From Clostridiales bacterium (lineage in GTDB: Bacteria; Acidobacteriota; Aminicenantia; Aminicenantales; UBA8522): 55,846 bases of DNA. The translations under genes were made by a program, and so were the position numbers. Below are positions 8,336-17,182 of the stretch, piece by piece; the stretch's first letter is position 1; each line of letters begins with the position of its first letter. The DNA lies in contig JARYMI010000021.1 of the NCBI GenBank assembly GCA_029907205.1, forward strand, positions 1 to 55,846, in the 5' to 3' direction. The notes under the pieces are model-generated. The model made no database searches. It saw only the letters and a list, made by a program, of their open reading frames with translations, and was not told the DNA's origin.

Positions 8336-9257
8336 AGGGATGAGCGTCCCCACTTCCATGGATAATCTCCTGGAATTCGGGCGGAAGGGGGGCGTAGAAT
8401 TCGCAGAGGATCCTTGTCACCGGATGCGCAAAGACAATCCTCCAGGCATGGAGGTAAAGCCGGGGAAACTTCCGGGTCTTGTCCTGTCCGCCGTAGCGAG
8501 GATCGCCCACGATGGGATGGCCGGCGGCCGCGAAATGGACACGGATTTGATGGGTTCTGCCGGTTACTGGCTTTATCTCGAGCAAAGTGAAATCATCGAG
8601 GATTTTCTTGACTGAATAAAGAGTTAGGGCCTCGCGGGGTTTCTTCGTCCTGATGGAAATGCGCTGCCGGTGTCTGGGATGGCGGCCCAAGGCCCAGTCG
8701 ATTTTGCCTTCAGCCACCTGAATTTGTCCCCACACCAGGCCAAGGTAGATTTTCTCTACTTCTCTGGCCTTGAACTGCCGTTTGAGCTCGGTGTAAGCCT
8801 TCTCGCTCCGGGCTAAAACCATAACGCCTGAAGTTTCCTTGTCCAGCCTGTGAACGATTCCCGGCCTCTCCGGGTGGCCGACTTTCTTTATCTCCGGGTA
8901 ATGGAAAAGAAGGGCGTTGACCAGAGTTCCTTTCTCAATTCCTGCCCCAGGATGGACGGTCAACCCGGCGGGTTTGTTGATGACGATGATGTGCTCGTCG
9001 CTGTGGAGCACGTCAAGGGGAATATCCTCCGGGCAAAGGAAGCCTGGTGCTTCCCTGGGAATCTCCACCTCGATAACATCGCCTGCTCTTAGCTTCTGGC
9101 CGGGCTTCGAGGCCTTCTTATTGACAAGGACTTTTTTTTCGGCAATGAACTTCTGCGCTTGAGCCCGAGTCAGGTCTCTGACATGCGCGGCCAAAAAAAC
9201 GTCCAGCCTCTGGCCGAACCCGAAGGAGCGGCTGATGTAAAACTTCCTTTCAAGCAC
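8334..9257 (-). CDS. rluD: RluA/RluD-family 23S rRNA pseudouridine synthase
   Basis: A 307-residue enzyme that isomerises uridine to pseudouridine in structured RNA, probably 23S rRNA. An S4-like RNA-binding domain covers about residues 15-75, and the catalytic domain carries the family motif HRLDKETSG with Asp139 as the predicted nucleophile. The later block VTGRTHQIRVHFAAAGHPIVGD is also diagnostic. The start is GTG 9257, which overlaps the lgt stop by eight bases, so translation is probably coupled. It is the last gene of the ileS operon. RluA, RluC and RluD are hard to tell apart from sequence alone; the size, S4 domain and lspA linkage favour RluD. Confidence 0.85.
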   Translation of the reverse strand: MLERKFYISRSFGFGQRLDVFLAAHVRDLTRAQAQKFIAEKKVLVNKKASKPGQKLRAGDVIEVEIPREAPGFLCPEDIPLDVLHSDEHIIVINKPAGLTVHPGAGIEKGTLVNALLFHYPEIKKVGHPERPGIVHRLDKETSGVMVLARSEKAYTELKRQFKAREVEKIYLGLVWGQIQVAEGKIDWALGRHPRHRQRISIRTKKPREALTLYSVKKILDDFTLLEIKPVTGRTHQIRVHFAAAGHPIVGDPRYGGQDKTRKFPRLYLHAWRIVFAHPVTRILCEFYAPLPPEFQEIIHGSGDAHP

Positions 9258-10047
9258 TTTTTTTGTTTTTCAAAAGGCTGAACAGGATGAACCCAGTGAT
9301 AATGCCCAGGATACAGAAAAGCTGCGGGAGCGTCAGGCTGAGATAGGGCGATGACCCCTTTATTAGGAAAGCCTTCTCAGGATGATCGCCCCGGAAAAAT
9401 TCAGTGAAATACCGGATTAGGGAATAATTGATGATGTACTGAGAAAAAACCTGTCCATCAAACTTTTTTCTCCGTAAGATGAGGAAAAGAACAAAAAAGT
9501 TTAAATAATTCAGGCCCGCCTCGTAGAGTTGGACAGCATGGAGCGTCTCGTTGAGCGGAATGCCGGTGAGGGCATGGGCATACTGGCTGGTGAAGCGGAC
9601 GCCGACTCCGCTCTCACAGACCCGGCCGTAGCAACAGCCGGCCAGAAAGCAGCCAATGCGGCCGAACCCGTGGCCAAGCGCCAAGGAGGGACCGGCGATG
9701 TCGGCCACCTTCCAGGTGGGAATCCGCTTCCGCCTGAAGTACCACAGGGCGAAGACAAGGCCAAAGACAAGCCCCCCTTGAAAAACTCCTCCGGAACGGG
9801 CCAGACTCAAGAGTTCACCCGGGGAGCGTGTGTAGTATGAGAAATTCCCGAGAAAAAGAACAAGCTTGGCGCCGAAAAGCGAGATGAGGATGGTGTAGAA
9901 ACCGGCATCGACAATTCCCGCCGCGTCGAGGCCCTGCGCTTTCGACTGACGATACAGAAACCACAGGCCGAGCGCCACGCCGACGGCCATCATCAGGCCG
10001 TAGGAGTGAATCGTGACCGGCCCTAAGCGGATGAGGACGGGGAGCAT
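9250..10047 (-). CDS. lgt: Prolipoprotein diacylglyceryl transferase
   Basis: Lgt transfers diacylglycerol from phosphatidylglycerol to the lipobox cysteine of prolipoproteins in the inner membrane. The 265-residue protein has about seven hydrophobic segments. The N-terminus IRLGPVTIHSYGLMMAVGV and the signature LGHGFGRIGCFLAGCCYG (about 125-141, including the conserved Arg130) are clear, as is the late LIRYFTEFFRGDH block. It overlaps lspA by 25 bases and rluD by eight. The next enzyme in the lipoprotein pathway, LspA, is encoded directly upstream, so the operon holds both Lgt and signal peptidase II. Confidence 0.93.
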   Translation of the reverse strand: MLPVLIRLGPVTIHSYGLMMAVGVALGLWFLYRQSKAQGLDAAGIVDAGFYTILISLFGAKLVLFLGNFSYYTRSPGELLSLARSGGVFQGGLVFGLVFALWYFRRKRIPTWKVADIAGPSLALGHGFGRIGCFLAGCCYGRVCESGVGVRFTSQYAHALTGIPLNETLHAVQLYEAGLNYLNFFVLFLILRRKKFDGQVFSQYIINYSLIRYFTEFFRGDHPEKAFLIKGSSPYLSLTLPQLFCILGIITGFILFSLLKNKKSA

Positions 10048-10520
10048 GCGGGTTTCCTTTTGACAAAGAAAAAGAGGAGCAAGATTGCGCCAATAGTGAT
10101 GCAGGAATCGGCCGCGTTAAAAAAAGGCCAGTGCCATTTCCCGACATAAAAATCCAAAAAATCAATCACATAACCCCGGAAGACCCGGTCAATCAGGTTG
10201 CCCAGCGCTCCGGCCAGGATAAGAGTGAGAGAGGTTTTCACGCCCCGCTCGGCAGCCGGCGTGATGATAAAATAATAGATCACCATTCCAAGCGCAAGCA
10301 AGGAGGCCAGCGTCAGAGCCACGTAAACATGCGGGTTCCCCACCTGAGAAAAAGCGCCGAAGATGGCACCCCGGTTGTGGATATGCGTGATGTTGAAAAA
10401 ACCAGGAATAATGGCCACGGTAGAGTAAAGACTGACCCGGCGGAGGACCATCCACTTGCTGACCTGGTCGACAACGACGAGCAGCGCAATCAGAGCTAAA
10501 TAAAACCGGGTCTTTCTCAT
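10023..10520 (-). CDS. lspA: Lipoprotein signal peptidase (signal peptidase II)
   Basis: An aspartyl membrane protease that cleaves the signal peptide from lipid-modified prolipoproteins. The 165 residues contain four transmembrane segments, the HNRGAIFGAF block, and the catalytic region GALGNLIDRVFRGYVIDFLD followed by FNAADSCITIG. By comparison with known LspA, Asp123 and Asp138 are the catalytic pair. The ATG overlaps the ileS stop in an ATGA, and the 3' end overlaps lgt by 25 bases, so the three genes are translationally linked. The ileS-lspA linkage is common in bacteria. Confidence 0.93.
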   Translation of the reverse strand: MRKTRFYLALIALLVVVDQVSKWMVLRRVSLYSTVAIIPGFFNITHIHNRGAIFGAFSQVGNPHVYVALTLASLLALGMVIYYFIITPAAERGVKTSLTLILAGALGNLIDRVFRGYVIDFLDFYVGKWHWPFFNAADSCITIGAILLLFFFVKRKPACSPSSSA

Positions 10521-13294
10521 CCTTTCAAGGCCCTCACGACATCTTCACACCGCCGGCAGAACGTCGGATAATCACGGCTCGTTCCCACGTACGGAGAATA
10601 ATTCCAGCACCTCAGGCATTTCTCTCCTGGAGCTCGCGTTACCCGGATTTTGATCTCGGTCGACGAGACGGGCTCGAGGACGACCGATGAGACGATAAAC
10701 AGAGTGGCCAATTCTGGCTCGTATTTCTCGATGAAGCTCTTCTCCGAAGCCGGAACCGTAAGACGCACTTCTGCCTCCAGTGAGTTTCCGATGAGCTTCG
10801 TTTCCCGCGCCTTCTCCAGCTTCTTGAGTACGGCTTCACGGAGGTCGAGCAGTCGCTGGAAGTCCTGGCCTTTTTTCGGCTCCAGCCACTTCTCCTCAAA
10901 AGAGGGGAAAGTCTCGAGATGGACAGACTCTTCCCGCCCAGCAAACGACGGCAGGTTCTCCCAGGCCTCCTCTGCCGTGAAAGGCAGGATTGGCGCCATA
11001 AGAACAAGGGTATCCCTAAGAATCCGGAAAATAGCTGTCTGGCCGGATTTTCGTAGCAGGGAACTCTTGGCCGAGCAGTAGAGCCTGTCTTTGATGATAT
11101 CTAAGTAGAAAGCGCTGAGCTCGATCGTGAAGAAATTGAATACCGAGTGAAAAACGAGATGGTAGGCATAATCGTCATAGGCCTTGAGAACGCGCCTCCC
11201 GAGCTCCGCGGCTTTCTCCAGGGCCCAACGGTCTAAGAGGAGCATGTCTTCCTTGCTGACAGACTCGGCGTCGGGCGAAAAATCGTAGATATTCCCGAGG
11301 AGAAACCGCCAGGTGTTCCTGATCTTGCGGTAAGCATCGACTAGCCGCTGGAGGATCTCATGGCCAAGCCTGGCGTCTTCTTTGTAATCCAGCATGGCCA
11401 CCCAGAGCCGCAACACTTCCGCGCCGTTCTTTGAGATGATCTCTTCGGGTTCGATGAAGTTACCGAGCGATTTCGACATGGCCCTTCCCTGCTCGTCAAG
11501 GACAAACCCGTGGGTGATGCACGTTTTATAAGGAGAAGAACCCTTAGCGCCGACGCCGATAAGGAGGGAGCTGTTAAACCAACCCCGGTACTGGTCATGC
11601 CCCTCGATGTAGACGTCCGCAGGCCAGGGCAGGTCAGCCCTCTTGCCGAGCACAGCGTGACTCGCTCCAGACTCGAACCAGACGTCTAAGATGTTGCTTT
11701 CTTTTTCGAATTTCTGCGAACCGCAGCGCGGGCACTTCGTCTGAGCCGGAAGAAGCTCTTCAGCACTCTTCGTGAACCAGGAACTTGAGCCTTCCTTGGC
11801 GAAGATATCGGCGATGAGAAGAGTAATCTCATCCGAGGCCAGGATGTGTCCGCAGGAAGAGCAATAGAAGGCCGGGATGGGAACTCCCCAGAGCCGCTGG
11901 CGGGAAATGCACCAGTCCGGCCTGGCGTTCATCATGTTGGCGATTCTCTCCGCGCCCCAGGGCGGAATCCAGCGAACCTTCTTGATTTCGTCGAGGGCCT
12001 TTTCCCTCAGGCCGGCCTGGTCGAGGGAGATGAACCACTGGGCGGTGGCCCTGAAGATGACCGGATTCTTGCAGCGCCAGCAATGGGGGTAAGAATGACT
12101 GATCACACTCTCCTTGAGAAGAGTCCCTTCCTTTTTCATGTCTTCGGTGATCAGGCGATTGGCCTCAAAGACATGTTTCCCGCCGTAGCGCTCGACCTGG
12201 GGAATAAACTTTCCTTCGCTATCGACGGGCGTATAAATCTCGAGATTATAGGCGAGCCCCGTGAGGTAATCCTCATGGCCGTGGCCGGGCGCGGTATGGA
12301 CGCAGCCAGTTCCGTCTTCCAGAGTGACGTATTCTGCCAGCACCAACAGCGACTCTCGGTTGATCCAGGGATGCCGGGCTTTCAGCCCTTCCATCTCTTT
12401 TCCCGGGAAGGAGGCCAGGATTTTTGTCTGCTTGAGGCCAAGCTCTTCAATCAAGATGGGAAGAAGCCTTTTGGCCGCGATATAGACTTCAGATCTCACT
12501 TCAACGGCAACATATTCATGCTCTGGGTGGAAGGCGATGGCCAGGTTGGCCGGCAGAGTCCAGGGCGTGGTTGTCCAGGTCAGGACGAAAACGTTCTTCC
12601 CGGCAAGCGCTGGGTGCTTGGCAGAGAGGTCAGAAAGGAGAGGAAATTTTACATAGATCGAGGGCGAGCTGCGGTCCCTGTACTCGATTTCCGCTTCGGC
12701 CAGGGCTGTCTGACAATGAGGGCACCAGTGCACTGGACGTAGCCCCTTGTACACGTTGCCCGAGGCAAAAAACGAAGCCAGATGCCTCAGGACGTCTGCT
12801 TCATACTCAGGATCCATGGTGAGGTACGGATTTTCCCACTCGCCGAAAACGCCCAGCCGCTTGAATTCCTGGCGCTGGATATCGATGAATTTCAAGGCGT
12901 ATTTCTTGCATTCCTCGCGAAAGTCGATGATGGAGATCTCTTTTTTCCTATCGCCTAAAAGCTGGTCGACTTTGATCTCGATGGGCAGGCCGTGGCAGTC
13001 CCATCCAGGAAGATAGGGAGAAAGATAGCCCTGCATTGTCTTCGTTTTGACGATGAAGTCCTTCAGGATTTTGTTGAGGGCCGTTCCCAGGTGGATTCTT
13101 CCGTTGGCATAAGGCGGGCCGTCGTGGAGGGCGAACAAAGGCGCCTGAGCCCTCTTCTTCAAGATTTTAGCGTAGAGGCCCATCTCCTCCCATTTTTTCA
13201 GGAGTTCCGGCTCTTTCTGTGGAAGCCTCGCCTTCATGGAGAAAGCTGTCTGGGGAAGGTTCAGCGTGCTCTTGACATCGAGCTCATCGGCCAT
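10517..13294 (-). CDS. ileS: Isoleucyl-tRNA synthetase
   Basis: IleRS charges tRNA-Ile with isoleucine and edits misacylated valine. The protein is about 925 residues, normal for the bacterial type. The class I HIGH motif appears as HLGT (68-71) in PYANGRIHLGTALNKILKDF, and KMSKS appears as AMSKSLGN. The C-terminal zinc ribbon is present as CLRCWNYSPYVG and CRRC. I placed the start at ATG 13294 because GGAG lies six bases upstream; an upstream GTG and another ATG have worse spacing. It is the first gene of an operon with lspA, lgt and rluD. A T-box leader is not present: only about 25 nt separate the predicted start point from the start codon. Confidence 0.95.
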   Translation of the reverse strand: MADELDVKSTLNLPQTAFSMKARLPQKEPELLKKWEEMGLYAKILKKRAQAPLFALHDGPPYANGRIHLGTALNKILKDFIVKTKTMQGYLSPYLPGWDCHGLPIEIKVDQLLGDRKKEISIIDFREECKKYALKFIDIQRQEFKRLGVFGEWENPYLTMDPEYEADVLRHLASFFASGNVYKGLRPVHWCPHCQTALAEAEIEYRDRSSPSIYVKFPLLSDLSAKHPALAGKNVFVLTWTTTPWTLPANLAIAFHPEHEYVAVEVRSEVYIAAKRLLPILIEELGLKQTKILASFPGKEMEGLKARHPWINRESLLVLAEYVTLEDGTGCVHTAPGHGHEDYLTGLAYNLEIYTPVDSEGKFIPQVERYGGKHVFEANRLITEDMKKEGTLLKESVISHSYPHCWRCKNPVIFRATAQWFISLDQAGLREKALDEIKKVRWIPPWGAERIANMMNARPDWCISRQRLWGVPIPAFYCSSCGHILASDEITLLIADIFAKEGSSSWFTKSAEELLPAQTKCPRCGSQKFEKESNILDVWFESGASHAVLGKRADLPWPADVYIEGHDQYRGWFNSSLLIGVGAKGSSPYKTCITHGFVLDEQGRAMSKSLGNFIEPEEIISKNGAEVLRLWVAMLDYKEDARLGHEILQRLVDAYRKIRNTWRFLLGNIYDFSPDAESVSKEDMLLLDRWALEKAAELGRRVLKAYDDYAYHLVFHSVFNFFTIELSAFYLDIIKDRLYCSAKSSLLRKSGQTAIFRILRDTLVLMAPILPFTAEEAWENLPSFAGREESVHLETFPSFEEKWLEPKKGQDFQRLLDLREAVLKKLEKARETKLIGNSLEAEVRLTVPASEKSFIEKYEPELATLFIVSSVVLEPVSSTEIKIRVTRAPGEKCLRCWNYSPYVGTSRDYPTFCRRCEDVVRALKG

Positions 13295-13326
13295 CGCCAT
13301 CTCCACAAACTCAATTTTATCTTGAG

Positions 13327-13355
13327 ATTATAGACCATCCAAGATAGCGATACAA
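13327..13355 (-). promoter_or_regulatory. Promoter of the ileS operon
   Basis: On the minus strand a perfect TATAAT (13332-13327) lies 17 nt after TTGTAT (13355-13350), a weak -35 box. The predicted start point is about 25 nt before the ileS ATG. Confidence 0.6.
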
Positions 13356-13430
13356 TACCTCTTCTCTTTCTGGAGGCACGCCCGTCGGTCCCGTTCGATT
13401 ATAGAGATACTTCCAAGGGCTCCCTTCGAG

Positions 13431-13459
13431 TTGACTTTTAATTCCCAAAATAAGATAAA
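13431..13459 (+). promoter_or_regulatory. Candidate promoter for the 178-residue secreted protein
   Basis: TTGACT (13431-13436), a 17-nt spacer and GATAAA (13454-13459). The gap between ileS and this gene (13295-13556, 262 bp) contains this box and the divergent ileS promoter; otherwise I see nothing recognisable in it. Confidence 0.4.
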
Positions 13460-13556
13460 GAAGGAAGGAAAATTCCTCAGTTGAACGAGCCATGAGCCAC
13501 AGGGCGCCGCCAAGCAAATCGAAGTTTTAGCGGCCCAAGAGATCGAAGCAAAGGAA

Positions 13557-14093
13557 ATGAGTTCTCCCCTCAATATGAAGAGGCGCTTACTCTTCAGACT
13601 CTGCGTTCTCGTCATGCTCGTTGCTTATCTCAATTTAATCGCCGGGACCATTGTGCCTGAAGCCTTGAATTCAGGCGAGAGCAAAGCCGAGGGAGGGAAA
13701 AAATATCCTGGAATATTACAGAGTATCTACCGCGAGGTCAAAGAAATCGGCGCTTATCCCGGGGAAGCCTTCGTCAGGGGAGAATTCTTTGTCGGCACAG
13801 ACGATGATGACACAAATAAGGACGTCCATGTCTCTATTCTCATCCAGAAGCACGACAACAGGGAAAAAATGAAAATTCAAGTGACGTACATGGAGCCAGC
13901 GCATCAAGACCCCCGCGTGAAGTATGCCGGGATCTCGAAAGCACTTGTTTGTCTTATTGACGAAAAGAACATCGAGCTCGAGTCCTCTGATTTCAAGGAG
14001 AAAGAAATCGACAACCTGGCCGCTGAGATTTTGCGAGCCGTCCGGAACAAAAAGAACTTGCTCAGTCTTTGCGGAAGTGGGCGCCGAGGCTGA
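13557..14093 (+). CDS. Hypothetical exported protein
   Basis: I do not recognise this 178-residue protein. It begins with a basic segment and a hydrophobic stretch (LLFRLCVLVMLVAYLNLIAG) that looks like a signal peptide or membrane anchor. The mature part is charged, with an acidic run VGTDDDDTNKD and a lysine/glutamate-rich C-terminal third. It may be periplasmic. The ATG at 13557 follows AAAGGA closely; an internal ATG at 13575 would shorten the N-terminus by six residues but has no clear SD. The last 32 bases overlap the 3' end of nadB on the opposite strand, so the true C-terminus or the reality of the gene is less certain than for its neighbours. A promoter-like sequence lies about 100 bases upstream. 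Confidence 0.5.
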   Translation: MSSPLNMKRRLLFRLCVLVMLVAYLNLIAGTIVPEALNSGESKAEGGKKYPGILQSIYREVKEIGAYPGEAFVRGEFFVGTDDDDTNKDVHVSILIQKHDNREKMKIQVTYMEPAHQDPRVKYAGISKALVCLIDEKNIELESSDFKEKEIDNLAAEILRAVRNKKNLLSLCGSGRRG

Positions 14094-15636
14094 CCGGGTT
14101 GGCTAAGGCGGCGTGGGTGATCATCAGAGCCACCTGAATCCCGTGCTTCAGCGCCACTACTTTTGGGTCCATTTTTGCTTCTTTGTAGAATTTCTCGATC
14201 CGGTGCTTTAAGTACTCCATGTCCGCTTTGGCTCTTTCCAGCCTTTTTTTGGTGCGGATGATTCCCGCATAATTCCACATTGTCGATCGTATAGTCAGCC
14301 AGTCCTGGTTGATGAGGGCCGGGTCGATTTCCTCTTCCTTCTCCGGATAATACCACGGATGGATCTCTGAGGGCTGGTAGGGAGGGGTCGGGTCGAAATG
14401 AGCGGCGATGTCCTGGGCAGCCCTCGTCCCCCAGACCAGTCCCTCAAGCAGAGATGTTGAGGCCAGCCGGTTGGCTCCGTGGACTCCAGTGCAGGAGACT
14501 TCACCCACCGCGTAAAGCCCGCGGAGCGAACTTTTTCCCCAAGTATCGACCAGCACGCCGCCGCAGCAATAGTGGGCAGCCGGGACGACGGGAATCGGCT
14601 CTTTGGTTATGTCAATCCCATAATCGAGACAGGTTTTGTGAATATGAGGAAACCGCTTTTTGATGTCCATCTTTGCATAGCTCGCCAGGTCGAGAAGGAC
14701 ATAACTGGAGTTGCTATTGACCATCTCTTCGTAGATCGCCCGGGTTACCTCGTCGCGGGGCGCCAGGTCTTTCCTTTCGCTATATTTCTCCATGAACGTC
14801 TGGCCTTCCTTGGTCTTAAGACGCGCCCCTTCACCCCTCACGGTCTCCGAAATCAGGAAGCCGTCAGCATCCCGGTGGAAGAGCGATGTGGGATGAAACT
14901 GGATATACTCCATGTTGACAATCCGAGCACCTGCCCGGTGAGCCATGGCGTAACCGGCGCCGATGGCTTGTCGCGGGTTTGAGGTATAAAGATAGACGGC
15001 TCCGCAGCCACCCGTCGCCAGAATCGTGTAAGGAGCAAAGAATGTTTTGACTCGACCCGTCTTGTTATCGAGCACGTAGGCGCCGATGCATTGGGGTTCC
15101 CGGTAATAGGCCATGAAATTTTTCGAATGGTGGGGAACAGTGAGCAAGTCGACCGCCGTGTGGTCGGTAAAGACAACGACATTGGTGTATTTTCTCAGCG
15201 TTTCGATAAATGTCTCGGCGATTGTCCTGCCCGTTGTGTCTCTGACGTGAAGGATGCGTCGTCGCGAATGGCCGGCTTCCTGGGCATAATCCAGCATTTC
15301 CGGGCTGCTCCGCGAAAAAGGGATCCTGAGCTCCTGGACGAGGATGCGCTCAATCAGCTCTCTTCCCTGGCTGGCCAAAACCTCCACTGCCTCGGGGTTA
15401 TTAATGCCATCGCCGGTTTTGATGATGTCTTCCTTCAAGAGCTCCGGACAGTCATCTTTTCCCTGGGAGACGATTCCTCCCTGGGCATAGAACGTGTTGG
15501 ATTCTTCGGCCGCAGGAGCCTTTGTGATGATGTTGACACGAAATCCTCTCTTGGCCGCTTCGAGCGCCGCGCTGGCACCACTGATTCCGCAGCCGATAAT
15601 CAGGATGTCCGACCGAAAAACGGCCTCGTTATTCAT
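14062..15636 (-). CDS. nadB: L-aspartate oxidase
   Basis: NadB oxidises L-aspartate to iminoaspartate with FAD, the first step of de novo NAD synthesis. The 524-residue protein opens with the FAD-binding fold ILIIGCGISGASAALEAAKR, followed by SNTFYAQGGI. The active-site region EYIQFHPTSLF and RGEGARL and the helical C-terminal domain typical of the succinate dehydrogenase/fumarate reductase flavoprotein family are present. The start at ATG 15636 is preceded by GAGGA eight bases upstream and overlaps the nadC stop by eight bases. A longer TTG start exists but has no advantage. NadA, which uses the product, is not in the window. The 3' end overlaps a hypothetical gene on the other strand. Confidence 0.92.
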   Translation of the reverse strand: MNNEAVFRSDILIIGCGISGASAALEAAKRGFRVNIITKAPAAEESNTFYAQGGIVSQGKDDCPELLKEDIIKTGDGINNPEAVEVLASQGRELIERILVQELRIPFSRSSPEMLDYAQEAGHSRRRILHVRDTTGRTIAETFIETLRKYTNVVVFTDHTAVDLLTVPHHSKNFMAYYREPQCIGAYVLDNKTGRVKTFFAPYTILATGGCGAVYLYTSNPRQAIGAGYAMAHRAGARIVNMEYIQFHPTSLFHRDADGFLISETVRGEGARLKTKEGQTFMEKYSERKDLAPRDEVTRAIYEEMVNSNSSYVLLDLASYAKMDIKKRFPHIHKTCLDYGIDITKEPIPVVPAAHYCCGGVLVDTWGKSSLRGLYAVGEVSCTGVHGANRLASTSLLEGLVWGTRAAQDIAAHFDPTPPYQPSEIHPWYYPEKEEEIDPALINQDWLTIRSTMWNYAGIIRTKKRLERAKADMEYLKHRIEKFYKEAKMDPKVVALKHGIQVALMITHAALANPVSLGAHFRKD

Positions 15637-16474
15637 TCTGGTTGTCCTCAAATTCCATACTGATATCTACCGAGGAGAACGAGTGGGTCAAGCCGCCGAC
15701 AGAAATATAGTCAACACCAAGACCCGCGATCCCGCGCGCCTTCCGGAGGCTGACCTTGCCAGAAACCTCGACCGGCACTCTTCCTTTCACCCAGTCAAGG
15801 ACCTGTTTCATCCCGCTCATGGACATGTTGTCTAACATGATCATCGAAGCGCCGGCTTCGACGGCTTCCTTTGCCTCCGCAAAATTCGTCACCTCCACCT
15901 CGATTTTAACCCCGGGCTTCGCTTTCTCTTTGGCCCTTCTGACGGCCTGGGTGATGCTCCCGGCCAGCCTGAGGTGGTTATCTTTAATTAAAACCATATC
16001 GGAGAGACTGAAACGGTGGTTGACGCCGCCGCCCATTCTGACAGCATATTTCTCGAGAAGGCGGAGTGTTGGCGTTGTCTTTCTTGTGTCCAGTATTTTT
16101 GTCCGCGTGCCAGCTACTGCGTCGACGTAATGCCTCGTTTTCGTGGCGATGCCCGAAAGCCGCTGCAGAAAATTGAGGGCGGTCCTCTCGCCTTTAAGAA
16201 GGGAGATAGAGTTTCCTTCCAGCCTTGCTAAGATGTCGCCAGGCTGAAAATCTTGGCCGTCCTCGAAAACCTTCTGAAACTTAATCGTTTGGTCGATTTT
16301 TTCGAAAACGCGGCCGGCCACGTCGACTCCTGCTAAAACTCCTGCTTCCTTGGCCACGATGACGGCCCTGGACACAGAATCAGGCGGTACCACGCTTTCA
16401 GAAGTTATGTCGCCTTCCGGCATATCCTCCCGGAGCGCGGACTCGATGAGCGGATCGATTTCTTCGATTTTCAT
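15629..16474 (-). CDS. nadC: Nicotinate-nucleotide pyrophosphorylase (carboxylating)
   Basis: NadC (quinolinate phosphoribosyltransferase) converts quinolinate and PRPP to nicotinate mononucleotide, CO2 and pyrophosphate. The 281-residue protein shows the N-terminal REDMPEGDITSESVVP block, the TRKTTPTLRLLEKYAV segment and the C-terminal barrel ending GVDYISVGGLTHS, all typical. It is the first gene of a nadC-nadB operon, with an eight-base overlap. No Shine-Dalgarno precedes the ATG, and the -10 box lies only eight bases before it, so the mRNA is predicted to be leaderless. Confidence 0.94.
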   Translation of the reverse strand: MKIEEIDPLIESALREDMPEGDITSESVVPPDSVSRAVIVAKEAGVLAGVDVAGRVFEKIDQTIKFQKVFEDGQDFQPGDILARLEGNSISLLKGERTALNFLQRLSGIATKTRHYVDAVAGTRTKILDTRKTTPTLRLLEKYAVRMGGGVNHRFSLSDMVLIKDNHLRLAGSITQAVRRAKEKAKPGVKIEVEVTNFAEAKEAVEAGASMIMLDNMSMSGMKQVLDWVKGRVPVEVSGKVSLRKARGIAGLGVDYISVGGLTHSFSSVDISMEFEDNQNE

Positions 16475-16482
16475 CTGAACTG

Positions 16483-16511
16483 ATTATAAGTTTAGGCCGA
16501 CCGCCAGTCAA
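16483..16511 (-). promoter_or_regulatory. Promoter of nadC-nadB, leaderless geometry
   Basis: On the minus strand TTGACT (16511-16506), a 17-nt spacer and a perfect TATAAT (16488-16483), followed by eight bases and the nadC ATG. Transcription should start at or within one or two bases of the start codon. Confidence 0.75.
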
Positions 16512-16563
16512 CTTGGAGGGGGAAACGAGCCGGCTGACAACCCCAACCTGAGCCTCTTTCTTG

Positions 16564-16591
16564 TTGACTCAAGCTCGACGTTCATTAAAAT
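16564..16591 (+). promoter_or_regulatory. Promoter of the cobO unit
   Basis: TTGACT (16564-16569), a 16-nt spacer and TAAAAT (16586-16591), then 11 bases to the cobO ATG. The leader would be about 4-5 nt, too short for a cobalamin riboswitch. It is divergent from the nadC promoter 53 bp away. Confidence 0.65.
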
Positions 16592-16602
16592 AGAACCTGG
16601 AC

Positions 16603-17157
16603 ATGACACGAAGACCAAACCGCAAGGCCAGGAATTTCAACGGCTACGTCCAGGTTTATACAGGAAACGGAAAAGGCAAGACCACAGCCGCCCTCGGGCT
16701 GGCTCTTAGGGCTGCCGGCCATGGGTTTTGCGTTTATATAGGGCAATTCCTTAAGGGTCATCCGTACGGTGAACTGCGCTCGGCCCGTAAGCTCGCGCCT
16801 TTCATCACCATCGAGCAGTTCGGACGGAAGGGGTTTATCCACGTGACGGAGAATCCCGAGGATGAGGATATCGACAGAGCCAGGCGAGGCCTCCGGAAAT
16901 GCCTGAAGGCCATGCTTTCGCGGAGATTTCGGATCATTGTGTTAGATGAGATCAACGTTGCCCTCCATTTCCGGCTCCTCACTGAGAAAGATATCCACGA
17001 TTTCCTGGATCAAAAGCCGCCTGATGTGGAAGTTGTCCTCACGGGCCGGTACGCCTCCCCTTCCCTTATCAAGCGTGCCGACCTCGTGACAGAGATGAAG
17101 GAGAAAAAACATTATTATTCGCGAGGCGTCCGGGCGCGGCCGGGCATTGAAAAATAA
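16603..17157 (+). CDS. cobO: Cob(I)yrinic acid a,c-diamide adenosyltransferase
   Basis: A BtuR/CobA/CobO-family ATP:corrinoid adenosyltransferase that attaches the 5'-deoxyadenosyl group to cobalt in cobalamin synthesis or salvage. The 184-residue protein has the P-loop GNGKGKTT (21-28) after YVQVYT, the GQFLKG segment, and VLDEINVAL with the Walker B acidic residues. The C-terminal VTEMKEKKHYYSRGVRARPG is characteristic. No other B12 gene is in the window, so a salvage role is likely. It is the first of three co-directional genes with short gaps (25 and 24 bases). Confidence 0.9.
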   Translation: MTRRPNRKARNFNGYVQVYTGNGKGKTTAALGLALRAAGHGFCVYIGQFLKGHPYGELRSARKLAPFITIEQFGRKGFIHVTENPEDEDIDRARRGLRKCLKAMLSRRFRIIVLDEINVALHFRLLTEKDIHDFLDQKPPDVEVVLTGRYASPSLIKRADLVTEMKEKKHYYSRGVRARPGIEK

Positions 17158-17182
17158 CGCCGGAAATCCCTGATTCAAACTC

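Noticed and set aside
11846..12742. A 298-codon open frame opposite ileS
   Set aside because: It lies wholly inside a well-supported synthetase gene and shows no protein-like pattern.
13295..13326. T-box leader for ileS
   Set aside because: The leader is about 25 nt and lacks the T-box sequence.
13317..13517. Minus-strand frame between ileS and the 178-residue protein
   Set aside because: It contains the predicted ileS promoter, has no SD and resembles no family.
16592..16602. Possible cobalamin riboswitch ahead of cobO
   Set aside because: Only about 4-5 nt of leader separate the predicted start point from the ATG, and no B12-box-like sequence is visible.
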